This document shows, in pieces, positions 35,531 to 43,841 of a stretch of 46,994 nucleotides of DNA. Under the pieces are notes generated by a model, which searched no databases, was not told the DNA's origin, and worked only from the letters and a program-made list of their open reading frames with translations. A program made the translations under genes and the position numbers. Origin of the DNA: Planctomycetota bacterium (lineage in GTDB: Bacteria; Planctomycetota; Planctomycetia; Pirellulales; Lacipirellulaceae); NCBI GenBank assembly GCA_013286045.1, contig JABDGM010000024.1, positions 1 to 46,994 on the forward strand, in the 5' to 3' direction. Numbering within the stretch: the stretch's first letter is position 1; each line of letters begins with the position of its first letter.

Positions 35531-36136
35531 TTAGGTCGTTCCGTGGGAATCGCCGACCGGCACTATCCTCAAGTTATTTTGTACGTGCGTCACTCCGCTG
35601 ACGTCGTGCGCGAGATCCTCCGCTCCACACTTTTCGATGCGACTCGTCACGGTTCCGTTTAGCGTCACTTCACCACCATTAACAACGACAGTTATATCGG
35701 TAGCATCCACGTTTGTGTCTTGGGTCAGGCCGTCGTTGACGTCTTCAGCAATTCGCTCATCGGAGCGCTTATAGCCTCTGGGCCCCTTTCCGCGAGCACC
35801 CCCATCCGCCGGATGATTACCGGTTTTCTGGCCCGGGCCGTAGCCCACGGCGTTGCCTCTACCTGTATGTGGCCGGGTTTGTTCGAACGGGACACCCTGA
35901 TTAAAAAAGCCGGTTCCCTGATAACTTAGGGGATGCCCGAAGCCCGTACTATCGCCCTCGCGCACTTCACCGAAACGCCCTCGATCGCCGCCTCCCTCAT
36001 GTCCGGTCTCACTGGGGGCCGAGTGTTGTCCACGATTGATCGATCCGCGGTCTTCATCTCGCGCGTCGTCCGTGTCGATGTCGTCATTCAGATGCCGGGC
36101 CCCACGAATGGTACCTTTGTTCGCTTCGCGAGTCAT
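35531..36136 (-). CDS. BON-domain protein
   Basis: About 201 residues from ATG 36136. The N-terminal half is a polar, Gly/Asp/Arg-rich disordered region with a TGFGHPLSYQGTGFFNQG segment. The C-terminal part (RSDERIAEDVNDGLTQ...NVDATDITVVVNGGEVTLNGTVTSRIEK...VSGVTHVQNNLRIV) is a BON domain, known to attach to phospholipid membranes or to act as a periplasmic structural module. No signal peptide is apparent. This 'SWFGN-like, Arg/Gly-rich plus BON' arrangement is recurrent in stress-associated proteins; the name is only descriptive. Confidence 0.75.
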   Translation of the reverse strand: MTREANKGTIRGARHLNDDIDTDDARDEDRGSINRGQHSAPSETGHEGGGDRGRFGEVREGDSTGFGHPLSYQGTGFFNQGVPFEQTRPHTGRGNAVGYGPGQKTGNHPADGGARGKGPRGYKRSDERIAEDVNDGLTQDTNVDATDITVVVNGGEVTLNGTVTSRIEKCGAEDLAHDVSGVTHVQNNLRIVPVGDSHGTT

Positions 36137-36787
36137 TTTCAAATCCTTTATCCAGTAACTGTGAATTCCAATGTAAGCATTTATTGCATCTCGCAAACAA
36201 CGTACCAATGAGTCAACACGTTAAGGGGGCAACACGGAGGAGGGGCTTCATGCCCAACTTCCCAACAATCAAGTGCTCGCGATTCCTTCAGCATCGATGC
36301 AAACTCGCAACGCCTCCCATAGGCAGACTATCGATGTGAATCGTGGATGAATTACAACCAGGTGGACTTCGCAGCTTCCCCGCTCCGAGCCGGACGGAGT
36401 GGAGGTATGGCCCGTCGGTTTTTCCCGACTTGGTCCAAGATGACGCCGTAGTAGCCTGCGCGTTTCCGCCGAAAGGCATTCTCAAAGTTCGGCCTAGAAC
36501 GGGGGCTTTAGAGTCGACACGACGCTCGGTCGCATCGATCGTGAGTATTTTCGGCAACGGCATTAGGGCGAACCGACATTTTACTCAGCTAGCAAACCAA
36601 AATGACACGCCCTCTTGTGTCGTTGTGATTTTCATCTGATCGGTTTCGAGGCTTCACGCCAATGCCGCTAAAAGTGCGTCCCTACACTCAACAATTAGGG
36701 AAGGAATCTGCCGTCCAGATCGCCGTGGCTCTTTTAGGGAAAAGCGATTAGAAGCGTGATGACGGTTTCCGAGCTAGGGCCATTAGC
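36137..36787. other. Intergenic with a possible transposase relic
   Basis: 651 bases between the BON gene and the beta-helix gene. Apart from the IS5-like relic on the minus strand (36288-36563), nothing recognisable. A perfect hairpin or promoter was not found. Confidence 0.35.
36288..36563 (-). pseudogene. Possible IS5/DDE-family transposase relic
   Basis: The minus-strand frame reads ILTIDATERRVDSKAP, close to the DATER/RP motif that starts the catalytic core of IS5-type DDE transposases. An adjacent frame reads RKRAGYYGVILDQVGK, like the core's YYSGKKKRH...VVVD stretch, which would need a frameshift. It is short, has no terminal repeats I can see, and the match could be chance. Confidence 0.3.
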
Positions 36788-38131
36788 TCAATTCGTGGAC
36801 AGCGACTCGGGAGGCGATTGATTTTGCGTCACCAGCGCGCCGACGCCTTTTATGTTGTCGATCACCTGCGCGATATTGCCGTGCACGATGTAGTTGACCA
36901 AAGTGCCTTCTTTATCTGACGAATCGAGCAGAATACCGTTTTTCAGCGAAAGAGCTACGACATTGCTAATCCGCACGCCGGAGTGCCTCTCACTATTCGA
37001 GACGTGGTAGCGGACGCCGCTGGAGAGCTTCGGCGATTCGCCCTCCAGCGTGATGCCGTCGATAACCACGTCGTTCGAATCGACGACGTCGATCGCAGGC
37101 CCGTCAAAATTGGTGCCGTCAACGACCACATCCCTCAAGAATAGCGTTTTGGAGTTTTCGATATGGACGGGCGGCGCAGGCTCCACGCCGACTTGGTGAT
37201 TGAGCACTCGGATATTGTCGAGCGTAACGTGGTCGATATTCGCGATCCGAATTGGAATCGCACACTTTTCAGCGGTTACGTTTCGCACAGTTAGAAGGTC
37301 GTGCCCGAGCGGCCGATTATCGGACCGGATCGCGTAGCGGCAATTCTTGGCGTATACGTTTTCGATGGTGATGTTGCGGTTGATTTCGCCGGGTTTGTGG
37401 TGATCTTGGACATCGACGGCGTAGACGCTGTTTTCAGCGTAGATATCGCGGACGGTAATGTTGTTGTTACCGTCTTTGATATTCACGGCTCCGCGAAGCG
37501 AACTACCAATGCTGCGGATATTCTCAATGAGCACATTGCTGACTCTCAAGCCAAGGTTCCCATCGTTTCCCACGGCAATCACACAGCGTGCGTTACCGTG
37601 TCCGACGATGTCGCGAATAACGCCGCCAACAATGTTACCGGTTTCCTTCTGGGGTTCGACGTAGACCCCGTGCCGCGAGCTGTCGAACACCTGGCCATGC
37701 TCGACACGGAAATCGCCTGCCGCAATGAAAATCAGAGGTGCGCGCTTTTCCTGCGGCACGGTGTCTGTGTTTCCATAAAGCTTGAAATCTTCGATCGTCA
37801 CGCCTTCCGCCCTGACCGAGATCAGCGGGGATCGCCCCAGGTTCGGCGGCAGCTTGGCGTTTAGCCCGCGAATCACGAGCGGTTTGTCAATCCGCAGCGG
37901 CTCGCTGAGGACAAGCTGCGAATTAGGATTGAACACGATGGTCGAATGCGGCGGCGCCGAGTCAATCGTTTTTTGAATGTCATCGCGTGCATTTAAATAA
38001 ACAGTTTCCGGCGGCCGACTATCAATCGTCTCGTCGGACGTTACTTCTATGGCGTTCACGACTGCTGGTTGAGCCGTCAAGAAAAACGTAAACGCGATCG
38101 CCAGCAAACGCGCCACTATATGATCTTTCAT
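36788..38131 (-). CDS. Exported right-handed beta-helix protein (pectate-lyase-like)
   Basis: 447 residues with a signal peptide (1-27, VVNA-IEV). Repeats of the parallel beta-helix type run through the whole protein: LVIRGLNA, VTIEDFKLYGN, RVEHGQVFDSS, RVSNVLIENIRSIG, NITVRDIYAENS, NITIENVYAKNC, LTVRNVTAEKC, VTLDNIRVLNHQ and LFLRDVVVDGTN, one about every 22-25 residues. Asn ladder positions are typical. Members of this fold (polysaccharide lyases, GH28-like hydrolases, adhesins) act on polysaccharides outside the cell. Catalytic residues cannot be picked out by eye. Start ATG 38131. Divergent from nothing; it follows the PEP-CTERM genes on the same strand. Confidence 0.8.
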   Translation of the reverse strand: MKDHIVARLLAIAFTFFLTAQPAVVNAIEVTSDETIDSRPPETVYLNARDDIQKTIDSAPPHSTIVFNPNSQLVLSEPLRIDKPLVIRGLNAKLPPNLGRSPLISVRAEGVTIEDFKLYGNTDTVPQEKRAPLIFIAAGDFRVEHGQVFDSSRHGVYVEPQKETGNIVGGVIRDIVGHGNARCVIAVGNDGNLGLRVSNVLIENIRSIGSSLRGAVNIKDGNNNITVRDIYAENSVYAVDVQDHHKPGEINRNITIENVYAKNCRYAIRSDNRPLGHDLLTVRNVTAEKCAIPIRIANIDHVTLDNIRVLNHQVGVEPAPPVHIENSKTLFLRDVVVDGTNFDGPAIDVVDSNDVVIDGITLEGESPKLSSGVRYHVSNSERHSGVRISNVVALSLKNGILLDSSDKEGTLVNYIVHGNIAQVIDNIKGVGALVTQNQSPPESLSTN

Positions 38132-38205
38132 GTTTCGTCCGAAATATATTTCGATTACAGGGAACGGCATTCGGCAACTTCACGGCAATCGGGTCGTGTA
38201 CGGAG

Positions 38206-38257
38206 CTCACTTCTGCGGTTCGGAGCGAGGGTACTACTCAGAAACCGCAGAAGTGAG
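38206..38257 (-). terminator. Perfect 15-bp inverted repeat after the PEP-CTERM gene
   Basis: CTCACTTCTGCGGTT and AACCGCAGAAGTGAG are exact reverse complements with a 22-base loop. They lie between the stop of the upstream gene (38297) and the ATG of the beta-helix gene. No T-run on either side; it may work as a Rho-independent terminator or as an operator/processing site. Confidence 0.6.
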
Positions 38258-38296
38258 GCGGTTAGAGGACGCAAGTGATCGTTGCTTCCTGTCGTA

Positions 38297-39202
38297 TTAG
38301 TGCGTGACTGTATTCCAAAGGCGTGGTCCAACTTCGCGACGCCGGAAACCGCCGCAGCCAATCGCGCCGAGGGCGAGCATTGCGATGCTCGATGGCTCCG
38401 GCACGGGTGCGATAATGAACCCGGAAATTGCCGGTAAGCTGCCGGTGGCCGACGTGGGCCGGATGATCACGACATCGTCTGTCGTTACGCCGCTTAGCAA
38501 GAATGACCAAGCGTCCGCGGTCCCGTCGTGCCCGGTCGGAGTCTGGCCAATCCTGAGTCCGTTTGGAAGCACTTCGGCTTCGGCAACATCCAGATCACCC
38601 GCGTACAGTGGTGCTCCTGCCGTGCCTCTGATGCTAACGCGCAGTCGACTCTGATCTTGGAAGTTGGCGCCGGCGCCGTTATCCGTCACGACCCAAATTC
38701 GAAACGAGTCGGGCGCGCCTGCCAAGATTCTGAATTCCAGGAAGGAAGACGTATTTCCTGTCACGCTGAGCGAATCGGTGATTTCGCCGGAAGTACCAGT
38801 CGAGCCGTTCGGCAGGGTCACCGAGTTGAATCCAGCCTGGCCGCCGATGGAGGTGTCTCCCACCGTTCCCGATGCGTTTTCCACTAATGAAAAACCGGTG
38901 CGACTTGTGTTATCACTGATCGTGCCGCTGTCGTCCTTTCCTATGAAGGCGGAGCGAGTTTCGTAGTGAATCCAGTTCGGTAACTGACGTACTTCGTGGT
39001 TATCCGCGCTCGCGCCGGTGACGGCACTGGAATTTGCGAAGTTCGCAAACCAATAGTACGGCCCCAAGTTGTTGTAATTCGTCGTATCCACCAACGAGGT
39101 GGCGGGATCCCAAACTGCGAGGTGCGCCGCACGAAGTGCGGTCGGGGCGGACAATAAAATCTGGAATACAATGATTGCAAACAGTCGTGATTTTCGGTTC
39201 AT
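38297..39202 (-). CDS. PEP-CTERM exported protein
   Basis: 301 residues. ATG 39202 follows GGAGAG, and a longer in-frame ORF upstream is unlikely. Signal peptide about 1-26, then a beta-rich domain with many Ser/Thr/Gly (AVWDPATSLVDTTNYNNLGP, GFNSVTLPNGSTG, FRIWVVTDNGAGANFQDQS, LYAGDLDVAEAEVLPNG) of no named family. C-terminus is a full PEP-CTERM: VPEPS (267), hydrophobic span with GAIGCGG, basic FRRREVG, with a 10-residue extra tail. Exosortase-sorted exported protein. Confidence 0.85.
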   Translation of the reverse strand: MNRKSRLFAIIVFQILLSAPTALRAAHLAVWDPATSLVDTTNYNNLGPYYWFANFANSSAVTGASADNHEVRQLPNWIHYETRSAFIGKDDSGTISDNTSRTGFSLVENASGTVGDTSIGGQAGFNSVTLPNGSTGTSGEITDSLSVTGNTSSFLEFRILAGAPDSFRIWVVTDNGAGANFQDQSRLRVSIRGTAGAPLYAGDLDVAEAEVLPNGLRIGQTPTGHDGTADAWSFLLSGVTTDDVVIIRPTSATGSLPAISGFIIAPVPEPSSIAMLALGAIGCGGFRRREVGPRLWNTVTH

Positions 39203-39239
39203 GAGAACTCTCCGGTGTAAGGGTGTGTGAACCAAGTTG

Positions 39240-40754
39240 TTAAGTTATTTGCAACTTTTTAACCGCAGTACGCGAGCGACACGGGCATGCGCCGAACATG
39301 ATCGTCGCTGCGCACAGTGCTAGAGAAAGACTGTTCACCTCGGGCACCGCGGCTGATCCAAGGCCACTGGCACTTTGGCCGAAGTGACTTCGCCAGACAT
39401 TGAAGTCAGCTTGGTTGACCACGTGATCGCTATTGCCATCGGCGCTGAGACTTGTCGTCGATCCCAACGTGTCGCGCCAAATAACGTAGTCGGCGGTGTC
39501 TACAACGCCGTTGTGGTTGTAGTCGCCCGCCAGGCCAGCGACTCCGGGAGCAGTTACGCCCTCTTTGTATGCGAAGAAGTCCACATCGAACCCGCCCCAC
39601 AGTGTCCCCGACGAAACACCGAGCCCGATCGCCGGGCCATTGCCGCCGTCCTGATTCGGTGTCGAGGCGAGGACTTTGAACACTTGCGGCATCAACGATC
39701 CGTCTTCGTAAATGTCGACTTCGTGCGTGTTCCCAGTAGCCGTTGTTTCAGCGCTCGGAAGCTTTTTAATTGTGATCCAGAATTCGTGCCATTGCGTGAG
39801 GTCGCTATCTGAGATGGGAACGATGTTCAAGGTCGAGTTGGTAGCATCGAACGTGTCCACGGAGCCGCCAGTCGGACCGCTTGCCGCATTGTTCGTCACA
39901 AGTCCCGTCTTGTCGGTGAAGGCGTGGCTGCCTTGTGCCAAGTTCGCATTGTCGATCAAACCGAAGCCTATCGCACGGCCATTCAGGCCGCCGGAATCTG
40001 AGACATCAAATGCCGCCCGGCCGCCGTTGGCGATTCCATATCCCACACCGTTTGTCGGCCAAGGTGTTACCGACGACACGGCTGGACCGCTTTGTGGATA
40101 GATCGAATCGACGGGGCCAGTCGCGGCAGTGGCAATGCGCGTTCGGAACGTGATTGTGATTCCTGAATCGAGCACGGTTGGATTGCCGTCGTAGCCGGCA
40201 TCGCGCGACAACGGGTGTGCGAACTGAATCTTACGGTTGCTACCCTCCTGCCGCGGCAAGCCCGGTCCGCCCTGAGCACCTTTGTCCGCCCAGCCCCACG
40301 AACTCGGATCTCCCGTGTCTTGCAGCCGCAAGAAAGTTGTCGATCCGTTCGTGAAGGTTCCGACACCACCCGGCGCCGCAGGTGGAATCGGCGGTGGGCT
40401 GCCTGCCACACCGCCGAGGGTAGCGCCTGGGGCCGTACCGTCCCATTGCGAGCTTACGCTTAACCATTTTGCGTGCGCGTTATCAACAACGCCTGGGCTG
40501 CTATTCCCCGGAGATACGAGCGCCGCAGTATTCGATTGTCCCCCCGGCTGGTTGTTATCGTCCGGTCCGCTAGTGCGCGTGTAATCGGGGTTCGGCCCAT
40601 CTGGATCGTTGTAATACGCCTGATCGCCGTCGTAGGCGTAGGTCCAACCCGGGTCGGAATAAAGAACGCCGATCGCAGCGGCGCGTTCGGTGTACATCGA
40701 CGCGGCAACCAGTGTTGCTACGCTGACCATTGTGATTTTCAGGGGATGAAGCAT
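39240..40754 (-). CDS. Dockerin-like, PEP-CTERM-like exported protein
   Basis: 504 residues. Signal peptide about 1-27 (RAAA-IG). Large beta-rich domain: DPDGPNPDYTRTSGPDDNNQPG, FLRLQDTGDPSSWGWADKGA, LDSGITITFRTRIAT, EFWITIKKL, EVDIYEDGSLMPQVFKVLAS, of no family I can name. A dockerin-like pair (410-459) follows, with DYNHNGVVDTADYVIWRDTLG then ADGNSDHVVNQADFNVWRSHFG. The end reads VPEVNSLSLALC, with a hydrophobic span and CRSRTAVKK, i.e. PEP-CTERM with the third residue changed from Pro. It may be poorly recognised by exosortase. The PEP-CTERM gene is 38 bases downstream. Confidence 0.8.
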   Translation of the reverse strand: MLHPLKITMVSVATLVAASMYTERAAAIGVLYSDPGWTYAYDGDQAYYNDPDGPNPDYTRTSGPDDNNQPGGQSNTAALVSPGNSSPGVVDNAHAKWLSVSSQWDGTAPGATLGGVAGSPPPIPPAAPGGVGTFTNGSTTFLRLQDTGDPSSWGWADKGAQGGPGLPRQEGSNRKIQFAHPLSRDAGYDGNPTVLDSGITITFRTRIATAATGPVDSIYPQSGPAVSSVTPWPTNGVGYGIANGGRAAFDVSDSGGLNGRAIGFGLIDNANLAQGSHAFTDKTGLVTNNAASGPTGGSVDTFDATNSTLNIVPISDSDLTQWHEFWITIKKLPSAETTATGNTHEVDIYEDGSLMPQVFKVLASTPNQDGGNGPAIGLGVSSGTLWGGFDVDFFAYKEGVTAPGVAGLAGDYNHNGVVDTADYVIWRDTLGSTTSLSADGNSDHVVNQADFNVWRSHFGQSASGLGSAAVPEVNSLSLALCAATIMFGACPCRSRTAVKKLQIT

Positions 40755-40988
40755 GTTCTCAGCTGCCTGCCAAAAAGATCGGCGTCGTGGTTGATACTGT
40801 TGGTCGTGGGTGCATCGTCAGCAGCGCTATCGTTGCGTTCCACAGTTAGCGTTGGCGAGCGATTTCGCCTGGACTTGGTGCTGAAAGGATCAGATTGAAG
40901 CGCAACGCGCGACGTCGCACTTGGATCAAAAGCGCTGAAACACGGACCGGTGCCCATCTACGTTTTCGAATTACCGAAATTGCCATGT

Positions 40989-41969
40989 CTAAAGTCCTCC
41001 CAGGTTTACTATCTCGCCGTCTTGGATATTGCAGAGTCGTCCCAAGACGGTGGTGTCGAGCGAATTGGAAATCGACGTCACGCTACCGTCGCCAAAAACA
41101 AAGTTCACGATGCCCGAATGCCAGCTACCGAAATTCGCGTAACCGTTGTCGAGGATCGGGTCGCTCGTCGAGGTGGCGAGTGGCGCCAAGTCGGAACCGT
41201 AGCGCGCAAAAGTTCGGTGGAAGTCTGGGTTGTAGATCGAGTTATCCTCGAAGGCCTTTTTCCCGAAGTCGTCGACGCCGTTCGGCAAATGTTTCTCGCC
41301 GACGAAGATCGTCTTGCTCAGCCCGTCGGTCACCTTTTTGAAGCTGAGCGTCAGCCGATAACCGCCTTGAACAAGGTTGTTCGGATCAAAGCCAATGCAA
41401 TTTGCGTCGGCACTTCGAAACGCACCATTCGATGGCGCGCTCCCGCTACTATCGCCTCCGCCACCGTCCCCCTGGTAACCCTTTCCATCACCAAATGAAA
41501 CTGCGTAATCACCTAGAGCTCCAGGCCGATGAGGCACCGCCCCGCGTGCATCGCCAGAAACGCTCAACTGCGGCGGCGCTCGCCGTGTTGGGCAGAAATA
41601 GATGGCCACCTGAGCCTGCAGGTTTTCGATCGGCTGGTAGTAATACGATTTCTCTTTGTCGTATTGCTCGGCGATGACTCCTTCTTCCAGGTACGGCCAG
41701 ATTTCGGCAGCCCAAGTAGAGTGGTTGCACGGCACGCGTGAGGGAGGCAATCCCTTTCGCGCATCGTGAAACATATGAATCGCCAAGCCGATTTGCTTGA
41801 GGTTGCTCGAGCACTGCATGCGTCTCGCTGCTTCGCGGGCCGCTTGAATCGCTGGCAGCAACAACGCGGCAAGAATGCCGATAATGGCAATCACAACGAG
41901 CAACTCAACAAGTGTGAACGCATTGGGCTGAGTTCTTTCGCTCCTTCGGAAATGTCCCAAGTGCCGCAT
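40989..41969 (-). CDS. DUF1559 pseudopilin-like protein
   Basis: About 326 residues from ATG 41969 (an ATG at 42041 would add 24). The prepilin segment is [25 protein letters not shown] after a long basic leader ([17 protein letters not shown]), followed by [11 protein letters not shown]. The C-terminal [12 protein letters not shown] is the H-X9-DG motif. A mid-protein Gly/Asp-rich loop ([17 protein letters not shown]) is unusual. Role unknown. The gene is the most upstream of the minus-strand surface-protein block (41969 down to 36788). Confidence 0.85.
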   Translation of the reverse strand: MRHLGHFRRSERTQPNAFTLVELLVVIAIIGILAALLLPAIQAAREAARRMQCSSNLKQIGLAIHMFHDARKGLPPSRVPCNHSTWAAEIWPYLEEGVIAEQYDKEKSYYYQPIENLQAQVAIYFCPTRRAPPQLSVSGDARGAVPHRPGALGDYAVSFGDGKGYQGDGGGGDSSGSAPSNGAFRSADANCIGFDPNNLVQGGYRLTLSFKKVTDGLSKTIFVGEKHLPNGVDDFGKKAFEDNSIYNPDFHRTFARYGSDLAPLATSTSDPILDNGYANFGSWHSGIVNFVFGDGSVTSISNSLDTTVLGRLCNIQDGEIVNLGGL

Positions 41970-42041
41970 CCCTGACCGTTTCAACGCGGGCGCGGACCGT
42001 AGCAAGCATTCGCCGAGTTGTGCGGACTTAACTCGAAGCAT

Positions 42042-42696
42042 TTGAAAATCGATTCAGCTGGAGAGCGAACTAAAACGTAAAACTCACGAATAGCGCGCTT
42101 GGCCCAGCGACGCTGGGCGGCAGATACATAAACAATCAGAGATACCGGATTGAACTTCAGTACGAGTGCGAAATTAAAAGCCTGAGGGACTTGTAACCCG
42201 CCTCCGGTAAGACCAGTCGGCCAAGAACGATACAACCGCCGAATTGCCAACTAACAGTCGACGATGTTGGGCGCGTGATAGCTGACTAAATGCAACATTG
42301 CTTTGAATTAGGCTGCGGCCGAGTGAGATATCAGGCTGGCAACTCCGGCGGGGAATGCAAGTGTCGTGCCGCTTAGTGAGTTTGGCGTCACTCGCCGAGA
42401 TTTGCCGCTTCGAAAGCAGTTTGAATATGAGCCCGCGATAAAAATCCGCGAATATTGGTAGTCGCTGCGTGAACATTCAACGGTGACCGCGAACTAACAC
42501 GGTTTCGCAGAAGGCTTTTCGAAGAATTGCGCCGCGCGTAGCGCTGACTCGTTGAGTTCGTACCGAACCGTTCCGCTCAAAGGCAATCAGCTTCGCTCGC
42601 GCTAAATTGTTGCGCGGCCAACGCGGTCGACTTAAAGAAAAGAGGCGTTGGTGCCATCACCAACGCCTATGTAAATTGCGTAAGTTAAACTTTTTA
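42042..42696. other. Intergenic, no gene seen
   Basis: 655 bases between the DUF1559 gene start and the cysteine-rich gene's end. Only the hairpin at 42643-42668 stands out. The ORFs in it are random by content. Confidence 0.4.
42643..42668 (-). terminator. Rho-independent terminator of the cysteine-rich gene
   Basis: AGGCGTTGGTG and CACCAACGCCT form an 11-bp perfect stem with a four-base loop. On the minus strand the stem is followed by CTTTTCTTTAAG, a T-rich tract, and it lies 29 bases past the gene's stop. A strong terminator by the usual criteria. Confidence 0.8.
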
Positions 42697-43143
42697 CTAC
42701 CGGACGCGGCAGCAGATTGCTGTCTCGTCGCAATAGACGGTGCATTCGCAGCCGCACTCGCAGCAGCAAGCCAGGCATCGGCACATTGCTTGAATCATCT
42801 CCAAGCAAGCCGCATCGGTCGATTCGCAGCAAATGCATACGCCGTCCGCCGTCATCTCGCACGTGCAGTCGCAGCAATCGAAGCAACATTCGCAGCAACA
42901 CTGGCCGTCCTGAGTGCACATAATTTTGCAGTTATCGCATTTCAGATTGCGACACATCTGGTGAAGACGCGCACAGGCGCTCTCGTCTACGCAGACGCAA
43001 TAGATTTTGCATCCCGCGGCACACTCTTCGAAACGAATATCGCATATCGGAAGCTGACAATCGGCTAAGCTCTTGGACTTGGTAGCGACACTTTTGCTGC
43101 CGTTCGTTTTGCAGCATCCATCTTTTGTGAGTACAGCGTTCAT
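42697..43143 (-). CDS. Cysteine-rich protein (37 of 148 residues Cys), metallothionein-like
   Basis: 148 residues, 37 of them cysteine by my count, i.e. one quarter. After a lysine/serine leader (MNAVLTKDGCCKTNGSKSVATK) come CDIRFEECAAGCKIYCVCVD, then the densest run QCCCECCFDCCDCTCEM, GVCICC, and CRCLACCCECGCECTVYC. Cys-Cys, Cys-x-Cys and Cys-x-x-Cys spacings are mixed, as in metallothioneins. No signal peptide or membrane helix, so probably cytoplasmic and reduced. AAAGGGG lies upstream of the ATG at 43143 and a terminator follows, so it is a complete single-gene unit. Metal binding (Cu, Zn, Cd) is the obvious guess; a four-helix copper-storage protein would have fewer Cys-x-Cys pairs. I cannot name a family. 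Confidence 0.75.
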   Translation of the reverse strand: MNAVLTKDGCCKTNGSKSVATKSKSLADCQLPICDIRFEECAAGCKIYCVCVDESACARLHQMCRNLKCDNCKIMCTQDGQCCCECCFDCCDCTCEMTADGVCICCESTDAACLEMIQAMCRCLACCCECGCECTVYCDETAICCRVR

Positions 43144-43841
43144 CGTTGGTTCGACCCCTTTTGTGTTAGTAGGCTGTCAGCTGCAGCGCCTCAGTTAGAA
43201 AATAAGATCGCGGCGCGCAGTGCTCCGATGAATCCTAGGTTGCCCGTGATGAACACTTATGAGATTGTGGTAACGATTATTTGCGTAATATTGGCAAATC
43301 TGAGGCATTGCCCCGCAAATAATCTGGAAGCAATAAGCTCGGGCGCAAATCGCGTCTGACAGTAATTGCACACGCGCGAATGCCGGCTTCGGCGCCAAAT
43401 CGCGTCATCATCTGATAGCCTCTTGCCCCTCCGGGTGGGATAAGACAACCCCATTTAGCCGCCCAGTCGCCCTCAGTCGCACCGAATTTGTTTTACAACT
43501 CTCTTCAGAAACATCGTTCGCTATGACCAAAGAGAGGTCCCGAAGTAGTTTCGACGAACGGTGACTTCGCACCGCGTCTGATGATCGTCACGTTCTTTGT
43601 GAGCGGACCGAGTAGCGTTCGAGGCTTTCAGCTACGAAGCCAACTTACACGCGCCGCGCAACGTTCTCTGCGTTCGATCTCTGATCGCGAACTCTGTGGC
43701 ACGAACTTTGCTTTGCCCTCTCGGCCAATTCGCAAATTCGTAACTCCCGGCACTTTGCAATTACTTCATCATCGCACGGCAGAAGATTCAACGGGAGCCC
43801 GGCGTATCTGATGGTTCGGCTTGATTAATTACAGGTGACAC
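43144..43841. other. Divergent intergenic region, no gene seen
   Basis: 698 bases between the cysteine-rich gene and the repeat-protein gene; both promoters must lie here. The ORFs inside are random by content, and no clear -35/-10 pair, repeat or RNA was found. Confidence 0.4.

Noticed and set aside
36343-36639. A 98-codon plus-strand ORF
   Set aside because: Overlaps the DATER-type frame on the other strand and has no motif.
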